DNA from: JBFXDI01 sp050181295
Lineage (GTDB): Bacteria; Pseudomonadota; Alphaproteobacteria; Rhizobiales; Aestuariivirgaceae
Direction of reading: 5' to 3'
Assembly (NCBI GenBank): GCA_050181295.1
Contig: JBFXDI010000084.1
Coordinates: 1 to 18,013, forward strand
Length of the DNA stretch: 18,013 nt
Within the stretch, counting starts at the first letter, position 1. Every line of letters begins with the position of its first letter. The notes beneath the pieces were generated by a model that saw only the letters and a program-made list of their open reading frames with translations, did no database searches and was not told where the DNA came from. A program made the position numbers and the translations under genes. Of the stretch, positions 1 to 7,438 are shown piece after piece.

Positions 1-1659
1 TTTCTTCGCCGCGCGCAGGCCGCTCAAGGTGCCGAAGGCCGAAAGCGCCTCGCGGCTCGACTTCACGTTCACCACCACCGGCCCGTCGTGGTCGAGCGCC
101 TTCTTCACCTTGGCGTCGAGACCGTCGCCCTTCTCGATGGTGATGGTCTCGACACCGAAGGACTTGCCCCACGCCGTGAAGTCCGGATTGACGAGCTCGG
201 TGCCCTCGACACGGCCGGGGAAGAATTTTTCCTGGTGCGAGCGGATGGTGCCGTAGGTGCCGTTGTTGGAGATGAAGACCTTGGGCGCCGCGCCCTCGGC
301 GACGGCGGTCGCAATCTCCTGGCCGGTCATCAGCGTGCCGCCGTCGCCCACGAGCACGATCGGCGTGCGACCGGAGGCGGCCAGCCCAGCCGCCACGCCG
401 CCGGGCACGCCGAAACCCATGGCGCCGGCGATGGTGCCGAGCATCAGGTTGTCGGGGTTCATGCGCCAGTGGCGATGCAGCCAGGAGGAGAAGTTGCCGG
501 CGTCGGTGATGAGGATCGCATCCTTCGGCGCGTGCCGCGAGGCGGCCATCACGATCTGGCCGAAATCGACGCCGTCTTCCGGATCGGGCGACTTGTAGGC
601 CATGAAGCCGTCCACGAAGGACTTGATGCCGTTCGCCCAGGCCTTGCGGTCCTCGCTGTCGCTCGAGGGCATCGCGGCGAGCAGCTTCAGAAGCTCCGCC
701 GGATCGGCGACCACGCCGAGATCGGTGCGGAACACGGCGCCGATGGGCCGCGAGTCGGGATAGATATGGACAAGCGGCTGCTCGGGCGTAGGCGCCTTCG
801 GGAACTGGTAGTTCTGGCTCGCCACATCGCCGAGGCGGGTGCCGCAGGCGATGACGAGATCGGCCTTGGCCAGCAGATCCCGGTGCGCGGGAGGATTGCC
901 GAAGCCCAGATGGCCGGCATAGAGCGGGTTCGAATTGTCGAACACGTCCTGGTTCTTCCAGGTGACGGCGACGGGCACGCGATGCTGCCTGGCGAAGGCC
1001 TCGATGGCGGCGGCGCCCCGCTTGCCGCGGAGTGCTGCGCCCACCACGAGAAGCGGACGCTTGGCGGATTTCAGGCGCTGCATCACGGCTTCCGCATCGG
1101 AGGGCGAGGCCGCGGGACGGTGGACGGGATAGGGCTCCGGCAGCGGCTTTTGCGTCATCTCCGTCAGGACGTCCTCGGGCAGCGAGACGACCACGGGACC
1201 GGGAACGCCCTGCGCCGCGATATGGAAGGCGCGCGCGATGGTCTCGCCCGTCTTGTCGGGCTCGCGCAGCTCGAACACCGCCTTGGCGATGGTGCCGAAG
1301 AAGTGGGTGTAGTCGATCTCCTGGAAGGAGCCCCGCTCGCGCTCCTCGCGGGCCACCTGGCCGATGAGCACCACAACCGGCACCGCGTCCTGTTGCGCGA
1401 CATGCACGGCGATCGATCCGTTGGTGGCGCCCGGCCCGCGGCTCACGGCGAAGACGGCCGGCCGCCCGGTGATCTTGGCCTCGGCAACCGCCATGAAGCC
1501 CGCACCCGACTCGTGCCGGCAGACGACGGTGCGCACGGCGTTGGAATCGTGCAGCGCGTCGAGCAGCGCCAGATAGCTCTCTCCGGGCACGCAATAAAGG
1601 CGCTCGACGCCATGGGCCTCGAGCCCGCGCACGATCTGATCGGCAACCCTGATGCTCAT
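1..1659 (-). CDS. Thiamine-diphosphate-dependent enzyme, acetolactate synthase large subunit-like (stop codon outside window)
   Basis: A ThDP enzyme of the acetolactate synthase/benzoylformate decarboxylase superfamily; 553 residues are visible and the frame is still open at base 1. The N-terminal PYR domain has the catalytic glutamate in RHESG (E50) and the usual SRGPGATN run. A central domain follows. The C-terminal PP domain has the Mg-ThDP motif GDG(438-440)...NN(465-466). The family is normally about 550-600 residues, so only the last few are missing. The ATG at 1659 overlaps the stop of the upstream hydrolase gene (ATGA), which fixes the start and implies translational coupling. No regulatory subunit (IlvH) is next to it, so it is probably not the biosynthetic acetolactate synthase; many such proteins are oxo-acid decarboxylases or lyases of unknown substrate. 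Family membership is sure; the reaction is not. Confidence 0.9.
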   Translation of the reverse strand, partial: MSIRVADQIVRGLEAHGVERLYCVPGESYLALLDALHDSNAVRTVVCRHESGAGFMAVAEAKITGRPAVFAVSRGPGATNGSIAVHVAQQDAVPVVVLIGQVAREERERGSFQEIDYTHFFGTIAKAVFELREPDKTGETIARAFHIAAQGVPGPVVVSLPEDVLTEMTQKPLPEPYPVHRPAASPSDAEAVMQRLKSAKRPLLVVGAALRGKRGAAAIEAFARQHRVPVAVTWKNQDVFDNSNPLYAGHLGFGNPPAHRDLLAKADLVIACGTRLGDVASQNYQFPKAPTPEQPLVHIYPDSRPIGAVFRTDLGVVADPAELLKLLAAMPSSDSEDRKAWANGIKSFVDGFMAYKSPDPEDGVDFGQIVMAASRHAPKDAILITDAGNFSSWLHRHWRMNPDNLMLGTIAGAMGFGVPGGVAAGLAASGRTPIVLVGDGGTLMTGQEIATAVAEGAAPKVFISNNGTYGTIRSHQEKFFPGRVEGTELVNPDFTAWGKSFGVETITIEKGDGLDAKVKKALDHDGPVVVNVKSSREALSAFGTLSGLRAAKK

Positions 1660-2462
1660 GCGGAAACCTTTTCGGTGAAGAAGGAGAGAACCTGATCCCG
1701 GAAGAACTCGGGACGGATGAGGGGATAGAAATGCCCGCCCCAATCGGCCATGTCCAGCCGTGCGCGGGGAATTGTTGCCGCAAGCTCGCGCGACAGATGC
1801 GCCGGGGTGACCATGTCGTCCTCGGTTCCCGCCACGAGCACCGGGCAGGCGATGCGCCCGAGATCGGCGCGCCGGTCGAAGGCGCGGATGGCCTCGATGC
1901 GGCCGAGCGTGCACTCGCTCGAGCGCACGAGGATGCGCACGAGGTCGGACGCGGGCGGATCCGCCTTCTCCGGATGGTCGCGAAGCCAGGTCGGCGGCAT
2001 GCCGATGAGCACCGTCTGGCGCACATATTCCGAAGGCCCGAAGGTGCGCAGCACGGCGGCGCGCGTCTCGAACAGCAGGTCGAAGTAAGGATCGCGGCCC
2101 GGCCAGCTCGCCGAGATCAGGAGGCGCCGGACGCGCTCGGGCCGCTCGACCGCAAGAACCTGGCCAATGGCGCCGCCGGTCGAATGCCCGAGGATATCCG
2201 CCGAGCGGATGCCGAGCGCATCCATGAGCGCCAGCACATCGGCCATCATCTGCTCGACGCTGAAGGCAAGAGATTTCAGGCTCGAAGCGCCGGTGCCCCG
2301 GTGGTCGTGCAGGATGAGGGTGAAGCGCCGGGCGAGCACCTCGACATGCGGCTTCCAGAAGGATGCAAGGCCGTTGAGGCCGGTGACGAGCAGCAGCGGC
2401 TCGCCTGAGCCATGGGTCTCGTAATAGAGCGGCTCGCCGTCAGGCAGCGTGATCTCGGGCAT
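1656..2462 (-). CDS. Alpha/beta hydrolase, RutD-like
   Basis: A 268-residue alpha/beta-hydrolase fold protein. The nucleophile elbow is GHSTGG (Ser94), the likely acid is Asp216 in GTEDDMVTP, and the likely catalytic histidine is His244 in WGGHFYP. The oxyanion region is around GLNGLASFW and the early strand is DHRGTG, a pattern also found in the RutD/3-oxoadipate enol-lactonase group. There is no signal peptide, so it should be cytoplasmic. Its stop overlaps the start of the downstream ThDP enzyme by 4 bases, so the two products are probably made together. A plausible joint role is cleavage of a small ester, carbamate or enol-lactone linked to a 2-oxo-acid conversion, but this is inference. 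No other rut genes are visible, so pyrimidine degradation is not supported. Confidence 0.87.
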   Translation of the reverse strand: MPEITLPDGEPLYYETHGSGEPLLLVTGLNGLASFWKPHVEVLARRFTLILHDHRGTGASSLKSLAFSVEQMMADVLALMDALGIRSADILGHSTGGAIGQVLAVERPERVRRLLISASWPGRDPYFDLLFETRAAVLRTFGPSEYVRQTVLIGMPPTWLRDHPEKADPPASDLVRILVRSSECTLGRIEAIRAFDRRADLGRIACPVLVAGTEDDMVTPAHLSRELAATIPRARLDMADWGGHFYPLIRPEFFRDQVLSFFTEKVSA

Positions 2463-2571
2463 CGGATCGGGTGCTGGAAGGGTCGTGGTGGGCCGGCCGC
2501 ACTCGACCAGACTTGCGGTAGCGGGTCAAGACACGGGCCACGCCCGCGCCTCGACCCGCACCCTTACTCGT
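2463..2571. promoter_or_regulatory. 109-base spacer upstream of the hydrolase/ThDP pair
   Basis: This spacer lies between two genes on the same strand and is the only non-coding DNA in front of the hydrolase gene, so a promoter for the hydrolase/ThDP pair would be expected here. I could not pick out convincing -35/-10 boxes or a strong terminator for the upstream Sel1-like gene. Confidence 0.25.
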
Positions 2572-3738
2572 TCACCTGGTGAGCCAGGCCGACGGTCCCA
2601 AACGGCCGCCCTGCACCTCGCCGCTCATGATGGCGCGGGCGCGCTCATAGAGCTCGACGGCCTTGTCAGGCTCGGGCTTGAGCCCGACGACTTTCAGCTC
2701 CTTGAGCACCACCGGGTCGTAGGTGCGCGCGAGCTGGACAAGGGCCTTGGGCTCGCCGAGCTCGGCGGCACGCTCGAAGAACCGCCGGGCGGACGCGATC
2801 TCACCCTGCTCCACAAGCGCCTCGCCATCCTCAATAAGCGCGGCGGCGCGCGGGTCGGGCTGCGGGAGCGACGGGGCTTTCTCTTCGGCCGCAGGCAGCC
2901 TGTCCGTCACCTTCGCGGTCCGGGCCGGTTCGGGCGCAGGATCGGCCACGGCCAGCGCCTTTGACGTTTCCGTCACGATGTCGTCGGCCGGCTCGGGGTC
3001 CGGCGCGGGCGCATTGCCGTTGAGCGAAGCCGCTTCCGCCAGCGACCTGTAGGGTGCGTCCGACTCCTCCTTGGCAACTTCCGTGACGGTGAGCGACTCA
3101 CGCTTGCCGGACACGGCCTCAGCCGGAACGGAGGCCGACTGGACGGGCGCCACGGCGGCCTTGGCGGCGGCGAGATCCGTCGCCGTCGGGACCGGCTGGG
3201 CGGCTGCCGGGACGTTCGAGGATTTCGCGTCCGACAGATATTGCCCGGTGGCGGATGGGAAATCGTCATCGACCAGGTCGTAGGCCCAATAGCCGAACGG
3301 CGCGCTCACGAAACCGGCCGCGAGCGCCGAAACCGCAAACAGCGTCGTGCGGCCGCGCGTGGCGCGCTGCTGCTGAGGGCGGCGTCGCGGCGCTATCCGC
3401 CGGGGCGGGCTGCGGCGGGCTCTCTGGACTGTTTCCGCCGGCGCCGCAGGGGGCGGGGTCTCGACCGGCTCGGCCGGCACGGGCTCCTCACGGAGCGCTT
3501 CGGGATCGTCGTTAGCCGCATTCGTCACCGGCAGCGCCGGGCGCGGGCGCGGCTCTTCCTCGGGCTGTTCATGGACGCCGACGAGGCGCCTGTAGGCCGT
3601 CCGGTGCGCGCCGGGGCCGACGAGCGACCGGTTGAAGCGCGCCTCCTCTATCCAGGCCGCGACCCTCGACACAGGCTTTCGCCCGGCACCCACTTCCGGG
3701 CCGCCGGAATCAGCCTTCCTCTTCGCCTGCTCAACCAT
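2572..3738 (-). CDS. Proline-rich single-pass membrane protein with Sel1/TPR-like C-terminus
   Basis: A 388-residue protein I cannot name. Residues 1-130 are polar, rich in Pro, Glu and Arg, and end in a strongly basic stretch. One hydrophobic segment (about 131-152, TTLFAVSALAAGFVSAPFGY) follows. By the positive-inside rule the N-terminus is cytoplasmic and the C-terminus periplasmic. A low-complexity Ala/Pro linker leads to a helical tail (about 295-388) with the alternating small/aromatic pattern of Sel1/TPR repeats (ARRFFERAAELGEPKALVQL; AVELYERARAIM). ATG at 3738 is preferred over the adjacent GTG at 3741 because AGGAG then sits 6 bases upstream. The gene starts 43 bases after the TAXI protein gene, so they are probably one operon, and both products would act in the periplasm. 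Function unknown; possibly a scaffold for the neighbour. Confidence 0.75.
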   Translation of the reverse strand: MVEQAKRKADSGGPEVGAGRKPVSRVAAWIEEARFNRSLVGPGAHRTAYRRLVGVHEQPEEEPRPRPALPVTNAANDDPEALREEPVPAEPVETPPPAAPAETVQRARRSPPRRIAPRRRPQQQRATRGRTTLFAVSALAAGFVSAPFGYWAYDLVDDDFPSATGQYLSDAKSSNVPAAAQPVPTATDLAAAKAAVAPVQSASVPAEAVSGKRESLTVTEVAKEESDAPYRSLAEAASLNGNAPAPDPEPADDIVTETSKALAVADPAPEPARTAKVTDRLPAAEEKAPSLPQPDPRAAALIEDGEALVEQGEIASARRFFERAAELGEPKALVQLARTYDPVVLKELKVVGLKPEPDKAVELYERARAIMSGEVQGGRLGPSAWLTR

Positions 3739-3781
3739 CACCTTCTCCTGCTACGCCACCTGGCCGCTTGCTCCCGCGGCC

Positions 3782-4909
3782 TTACTGACCCCCTGCCTCT
3801 TTCCAATTCAGGAACCGCTTGAAGAGCTCAGACTGATCAGGCTGGCTCAAAGCTTGCGATTCGCCGTTCGTTTCAAGAAATCTCTTGAAGGCGGAGCGCA
3901 ATTCCTCCGCGCCCTGCTCGGTCGCGTCCGACTTTTTTGCGCTAGCCTTCGAAAGCCATGCCTTCGCCTCATCGTCGCGCTGCCAGCCTTCCACCTCGGC
4001 CGCGAGGTTGACGTTCTTCCAGCGCCGGTCGGTGGATGTCTCCACGAGCGTGTCAAAGCTGTCGAGGAAGCGGCTCACGAACCGCCGCACGCTCGAATAG
4101 CGCGCCCCGCCCCGCTCCCAGTTGAAGACCGCCAGCACCTCGCCGACCGAAACGGTCGAGACCTCGCCATTCGCCTCGATGAGGCCCGGATAGTCGGCCG
4201 CGGTCAGAAGCGAGGGCGGATAGCGTTCCGCCGCATCGCCCTCGATCTCGACCGGCAGAAGCTTCAAGCCGTCGCCCGCCGATATGGCCGTCAGGCCCTC
4301 GGCCGGACGCGGCGCCACATAGACCATGGCGTCGATCTCGCCGGCCTTGAGCTTGCCCAGCGCGTCCCAGAAATCGTGATTGGTCGGCTCGACCTTCACC
4401 TTCAGCGCCTTGAGCAGCGCTTCGCCGGTGACGGCGGAGGCCGAAAGCTCGGGGCCGACATCGACCTTGCGGCCGGCAAGGCTCTTGACGTCGGCGATCT
4501 CGCGGCGGGCGATGAGGTGCACCTCGTCGCCATAGAGCTTGGCGATATAGTTGACCCGGCCGGTGACCGCGCCGTGAATACGATTGGCCTCCACATAGTC
4601 GAGCACATCGGTCGGCAGGACGGCTACGTCGATGCCTTTGAGGTAGAGGAGGTCGGTGACGTTCTGGACCGGGTTCTTGCCCGCAATCGGCAGGATGCGC
4701 ATGTCCTTGCCGTCGAGCACGGCGGCGAGATCGGCCATCATTTCCAGGGAGGCGGAGCCGGCGGGACCTGCGACGATGCCGACGGTGTTGGCGTTGTGGC
4801 CCAGGTGGCCAGCCGACTTGGCGCGGGACTTTTCGGCCGCGTGCGAAAGGCCGGCGCCGAGCGCCGCCATCATCCCCATGACCAACAACAACCGCGTAAC
4901 GGTTGACAT
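3782..4909 (-). CDS. TAXI-family (TRAP-associated) periplasmic solute-binding protein, orphan
   Basis: A 375-residue exported protein. A Sec signal peptide (residues 1-24) has core LLLVMGMMAALGAG and a likely cleavage at SHA-A. The mature part resembles TAXI/NMT1-like substrate-binding proteins: NTVGIVAGPAGSASLEMM, then GIDVAVLPTDVLDYV, then YGDEVHLIAR, a SLAGRKVDVG strand, and GEIDAMVYVAPRP. These are the usual landmarks, but the N-terminal glycine-rich signature is divergent. The C-terminal 80 residues are unusually charged and helical. The ribosome-binding site GGAGGGG lies about 9 bases before the ATG. No TRAP permease (DctM/DctQ) is nearby, so it may sense or deliver a ligand rather than feed a transporter. 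It is divergent from pta across a region with a Fur-like palindrome, and is followed by the Sel1-like membrane gene. Confidence 0.8.
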   Translation of the reverse strand: MSTVTRLLLVMGMMAALGAGLSHAAEKSRAKSAGHLGHNANTVGIVAGPAGSASLEMMADLAAVLDGKDMRILPIAGKNPVQNVTDLLYLKGIDVAVLPTDVLDYVEANRIHGAVTGRVNYIAKLYGDEVHLIARREIADVKSLAGRKVDVGPELSASAVTGEALLKALKVKVEPTNHDFWDALGKLKAGEIDAMVYVAPRPAEGLTAISAGDGLKLLPVEIEGDAAERYPPSLLTAADYPGLIEANGEVSTVSVGEVLAVFNWERGGARYSSVRRFVSRFLDSFDTLVETSTDRRWKNVNLAAEVEGWQRDDEAKAWLSKASAKKSDATEQGAEELRSAFKRFLETNGESQALSQPDQSELFKRFLNWKEAGGQ

Positions 4910-5053
4910 GGTCAGTTCCCCTCCGAAACCGCCACTTACGCGCTTACCACCGTTCCCACCGGCAATCTGCTATCAGGAACCAGACCATAATGAGAACCAT
5001 TTGCGGCGGCGGCGAGGCAAAGCACCGCCTATTTTCAACGGCTTGGGAGTGAC
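4910..5053. promoter_or_regulatory. Divergent promoter region between TAXI gene and pta
   Basis: The 143-base region drives two divergent genes. It holds GGAGGGG before the TAXI gene (minus) and GGGAG (5045-5049) before pta (plus). It also holds an AT-rich patch in otherwise GC-rich DNA that contains the Fur-like site listed separately. I could not assign -35/-10 boxes with confidence. Confidence 0.45.
4986..5004. promoter_or_regulatory. Fur/Mur-box-like imperfect palindrome
   Basis: The 19-mer CATAATGAGAACCATTTGC matches the classical Fur consensus GATAATGATAATCATTATC at 14 of 19 positions, counted by eye. Its position between two divergent start codons suits an operator. In alphaproteobacteria such sites are bound by Fur-family regulators (Fur/Mur, iron or manganese). 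Binding here is inference. Confidence 0.35.
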
Positions 5054-5986
5054 ATGTTGAAGGCCCTTGAGAAGGCGAAAAAAGCGATCGAAGGCCGGGG
5101 CCTCCGGATCGTGCTGCCGGAAGGCGACGACGAGCGGGTGCAGCGGGCGGCAGAGACCCTCAAGGTTGAGGAGCTGGCCGAGCCCATCCTCATCGGCGGC
5201 CCCGGAAATGCCCGGAAAACTGTCGATCCGGCCACGGATGGGCGGCGCAAGGCCTATGCCGAGGCGCTCTGCGCCAGGCGCGAGCGGATGAACGCGGGCA
5301 TGGCCGACCGGCTCCTGAAGAAGCCCCTCTATTTCGCGGGCGCCATGGTAGCCGAGGGGAATGCGCATGCGATGCTCGCCGGCGCCGCCAACCCCACGGC
5401 CCGCGTCATCGAGGCGGCGCTGATGACGGTCGGGCTGGCGAGCGGGATCGCGGCGCCCTCGAGCTTCTTCCTCATGCAGTGGCCCGACCGGGCGCTGGTC
5501 TTCGCGGACTGCGCCGTCACGATCGCGCCGGATGTCAAGGCGCTTGCCGACATCGCGATCGCGGCGGCAGCAAGCGCCCGGCCCCTCCTGCTTGAGGAGC
5601 CCAGGGTGGCGCTTCTCTCGTTCTCGACGCACGGCAGCGCGCAGCACGCCGATGCCCAGAAGGTGGGGGAGGCCACGCGGCTGGCGCGGGCGCGCGCGCC
5701 TGGGCTTGCCATCGACGGCGAGCTCCAGGCGGACGCGGCGCTCAACGCCTCGGTCGCTCTCCGCAAGATCAAGGGCGAAAGCCCCGTCGCGGGACGGGCG
5801 AACGTGCTCGTCTTTCCGGATCTCGACGCCGGCAACATCGCCTACAAGCTGGCGCAGGAGCTATCCGGCGCGCAGGCCATCGGACCCATCCTGCAGGGCT
5901 TTGCAAAGCCCGTCTCGGACCTGTCGCGCGGATCCACCCCCGACGACATCGTCGCCACCGCCTGCCTGCTGCTCGCCATGGCGTGA
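5054..5986 (+). CDS. pta: Phosphate acetyltransferase (PTA domain only)
   Basis: A 310-residue cytoplasmic enzyme that interconverts acetyl-CoA plus phosphate and acetyl phosphate plus CoA. Conserved PTA-family blocks are easy to read: LPEGDDERV near the N-terminus, LLSFSTHGS, DGELQADAA, NVLVFPDLDAGNIAYKL and, at the C-terminus, GPILQGFAKPVSDLSRGSTP. Ser291, Arg292 and Asp298 correspond to the catalytic Ser/Arg/Asp of the Methanosarcina enzyme. It is the short form, without the N-terminal DRTGG/P-loop part of E. coli Pta. GGGAG lies 4 bases before the ATG. No acetate kinase gene is adjacent, so the acetyl phosphate route (acetate, PHB turnover or C2-sulfonate breakdown) cannot be told from this window. 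It converges on the DoxX gene with 18 bases between stops. Confidence 0.92.
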   Translation: MLKALEKAKKAIEGRGLRIVLPEGDDERVQRAAETLKVEELAEPILIGGPGNARKTVDPATDGRRKAYAEALCARRERMNAGMADRLLKKPLYFAGAMVAEGNAHAMLAGAANPTARVIEAALMTVGLASGIAAPSSFFLMQWPDRALVFADCAVTIAPDVKALADIAIAAAASARPLLLEEPRVALLSFSTHGSAQHADAQKVGEATRLARARAPGLAIDGELQADAALNASVALRKIKGESPVAGRANVLVFPDLDAGNIAYKLAQELSGAQAIGPILQGFAKPVSDLSRGSTPDDIVATACLLLAMA

Positions 5987-6004
5987 AGGCTTAGTCGCGC
6001 GCCG

Positions 6005-6475
6005 TCATGTGCCCCGCGGCTGCCGCGCGATGAGGTGGTCGAGCGACAGCGCGCCGGCGCCGCGGGCGACGATCAGCAAGAGCGCCGTCGCCCAGAGGCC
6101 ATGTGTGACGTAGGCCGAGGGGTAAACGAAGATTTCGATCACGAGCGTCATGGCGAGCAGCACGAGAGCGGCGAAGCGGGCGCCGAGCCCTGCGAACAAC
6201 AGCCACGGCATGGTGAGCTCGATCGCCGCGGCAAGGTGCGCCGCAAGCTCAGGCGGCAGAAGCGGCAGCCGGTATTCTTCGCGGAAAAGATAGACGGCGG
6301 ACTCCGTGACGGCGAAGCCCTCCACCTTGGTCAGCCCGGAATTGAGGAAGACCATGCCCACCGAGAAGCGCGCCAGAAGCGCAATCAGGGCGTAGGGAAC
6401 GCGATCCAGGATCGCCACCGCCCGCTCGATCAGCGAGGCCGGACCTGCAGCACGTGGGCTCGATGCGATGGCCAT
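6005..6475 (-). CDS. DoxX family membrane protein, last gene of the bufferin operon
   Basis: A 156-residue inner-membrane protein with four hydrophobic segments (about 28-46, 77-95, 101-118 and 125-140). The DoxX hallmark follows the first helix: RFSVGMVFLNSGLTKVEGF. Genes of this type regularly end DUF692/DUF2063 operons (for example gigABCD and hvfABCD), where they may link the pathway to the respiratory chain or to membrane redox stress. Its exact job is not established. The ribosome-binding site AAGGAAGG lies about 9 bases before the ATG. It starts 44 bases after bufC on the same strand, so it is most likely cotranscribed. Confidence 0.88.
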   Translation of the reverse strand: MAIASSPRAAGPASLIERAVAILDRVPYALIALLARFSVGMVFLNSGLTKVEGFAVTESAVYLFREEYRLPLLPPELAAHLAAAIELTMPWLLFAGLGARFAALVLLAMTLVIEIFVYPSAYVTHGLWATALLLIVARGAGALSLDHLIARQPRGT

Positions 6476-6519
6476 GACGACGCCTTCCTTTCGGCTGCCG
6501 AAATCCGATCAGGCTGGAG

Positions 6520-7296
6520 CTAGGCAAGAATCTCCGCGGCGATACGGGAGCGGATGAGGCCTGCGAGATTGTCGGCCAGGTTGAAGCGCTTATCCGCCTC
6601 CATGGCATCGGACGCCGCTTGCCCCAGCGAATGCCCATCGCGAAGCGCGGCGAGAAACGTGTAGCCGCCGGGCGGCAGGCGACGAACCTCGACCTCCATT
6701 TCGGGGCGCGCGACGAGCGCGTCCTCGGGCTCGGCGAGATCGACGGGCGCAACCGTCTCGTCCTCCGTGTTGGTGCGCCAGATGGAGACGACCGGGAAAC
6801 GCGAGGAGAGAAGCCGCATCGCCGGGACGAAGGCGAGGCGAACGTCGGCAAGGCGCGTTTCGGGAACGGCTTCGAAGGCGGCAGGCGGCAGCGGCTCGGC
6901 ATCGGCCGCGTGATAGGTCTCCCACCAGGCCGATTCCAGCCGCGCGACATCGGCGAGATAGGGCAGCGAGCCGGCCGGCCCGAAGCCTTCGATGAACTCG
7001 GGATAATCGCCGCCGTAGCGGATGAGGACCGGCGAGCGGGGCAGGTTCTTCAGCGCGTAGTCCCGCGCCATGGCGCGAAAGAACTTCTGGCCCACGAGCC
7101 GCTTCACGACCGGGTAGCGGACGGCAAGCGCCTCCACGAGCGCGGCGGAGACGTTGGCGCGGTAGACGCCGAAGCGGCGCTCGGACCTCGAGCCTTCGCG
7201 GCTCGTCACGCCGTCGGGCACGGGGAGCGCGTGATCGAGCAGCGCGGCGGCGAAGCGGCGCTCAAAACACGCTCGCGTGTTGCCCCTCAATGTCAT
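6520..7296 (-). CDS. bufC: BufC/HvfC-like DUF2063 protein (maturase partner)
   Basis: About 258 residues. DUF2063 proteins accompany DUF692 maturases and are thought to present the precursor peptide to the enzyme. Family landmarks: FERRFAAALLD at the N-terminus, ERRFGVYRANV, YPVVKRLVGQKFFRAMARDY, SPVLIRYGGDYPEFI and LPYLADVARLESAWWETYHA. The C-terminal half is the beta-rich domain ending at LAGLIRSRIAAEILA. The start is uncertain: ATG 7296 gives MTLRGNTRACFERRF; another ATG at 7317 adds seven residues (MPGTSPG); a TTG at 7290 is also possible. None has a good ribosome-binding site. Both ATGs lie inside a palindromic repeat (7292-7389) that separates this gene from bufB, so the original start was probably replaced by repeat sequence. 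Everything from FERRF on is intact. Confidence 0.87.
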   Translation of the reverse strand: MTLRGNTRACFERRFAAALLDHALPVPDGVTSREGSRSERRFGVYRANVSAALVEALAVRYPVVKRLVGQKFFRAMARDYALKNLPRSPVLIRYGGDYPEFIEGFGPAGSLPYLADVARLESAWWETYHAADAEPLPPAAFEAVPETRLADVRLAFVPAMRLLSSRFPVVSIWRTNTEDETVAPVDLAEPEDALVARPEMEVEVRRLPPGGYTFLAALRDGHSLGQAASDAMEADKRFNLADNLAGLIRSRIAAEILA

Positions 7297-7389
7297 GCCC
7301 GGACTCGTTCCGGGCATCCATGAACACCCGCGAAGCCATGATTGCCGAGATCGGTGTTCATGGATTGCCGGGTCAAGCCCGGCAATGAC
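7292..7389. repeat. Composite palindromic intergenic repeat in the bufB-bufC gap
   Basis: The outer ends pair (GTCATG-CCCGG at the left with CCGGCAATGAC at the right). Each arm holds its own hairpin: CCCGGactcgttCCGGG on the left and CCGGGtcaaGCCCGG on the right. The arms also share ATGAACACC/GGTGTTCAT, so the whole can fold into a branched structure. This is the design of the short palindromic repeats common between alphaproteobacterial genes. The related element at 14149-14232 shares the right arm. Confidence 0.75.
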
Positions 7390-7438
7390 GGGGTGGGTGA
7401 CCTACCGCTGGCATGACGGGTTAACATCACAGGCCGCC

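Noticed and set aside
88..1695. Long open frame of 535 codons on the plus strand
   Set aside because: It is antisense to the ThDP enzyme, which has clear catalytic and cofactor motifs. The plus-strand product is His/Arg/Gly-rich with no family signature. High GC content creates such frames.
3632..4906. 424-codon open frame on the plus strand
   Set aside because: Antisense to the TAXI protein gene, which has a signal peptide, a strong ribosome-binding site and family motifs.
1..5986. Sulfoacetaldehyde acetyltransferase (Xsc) plus Pta module for sulfonate breakdown
   Set aside because: The ThDP enzyme has RHES and a general acetolactate-synthase-like N-terminus, not the Xsc pattern, and is on the opposite strand more than 3 kb from pta.
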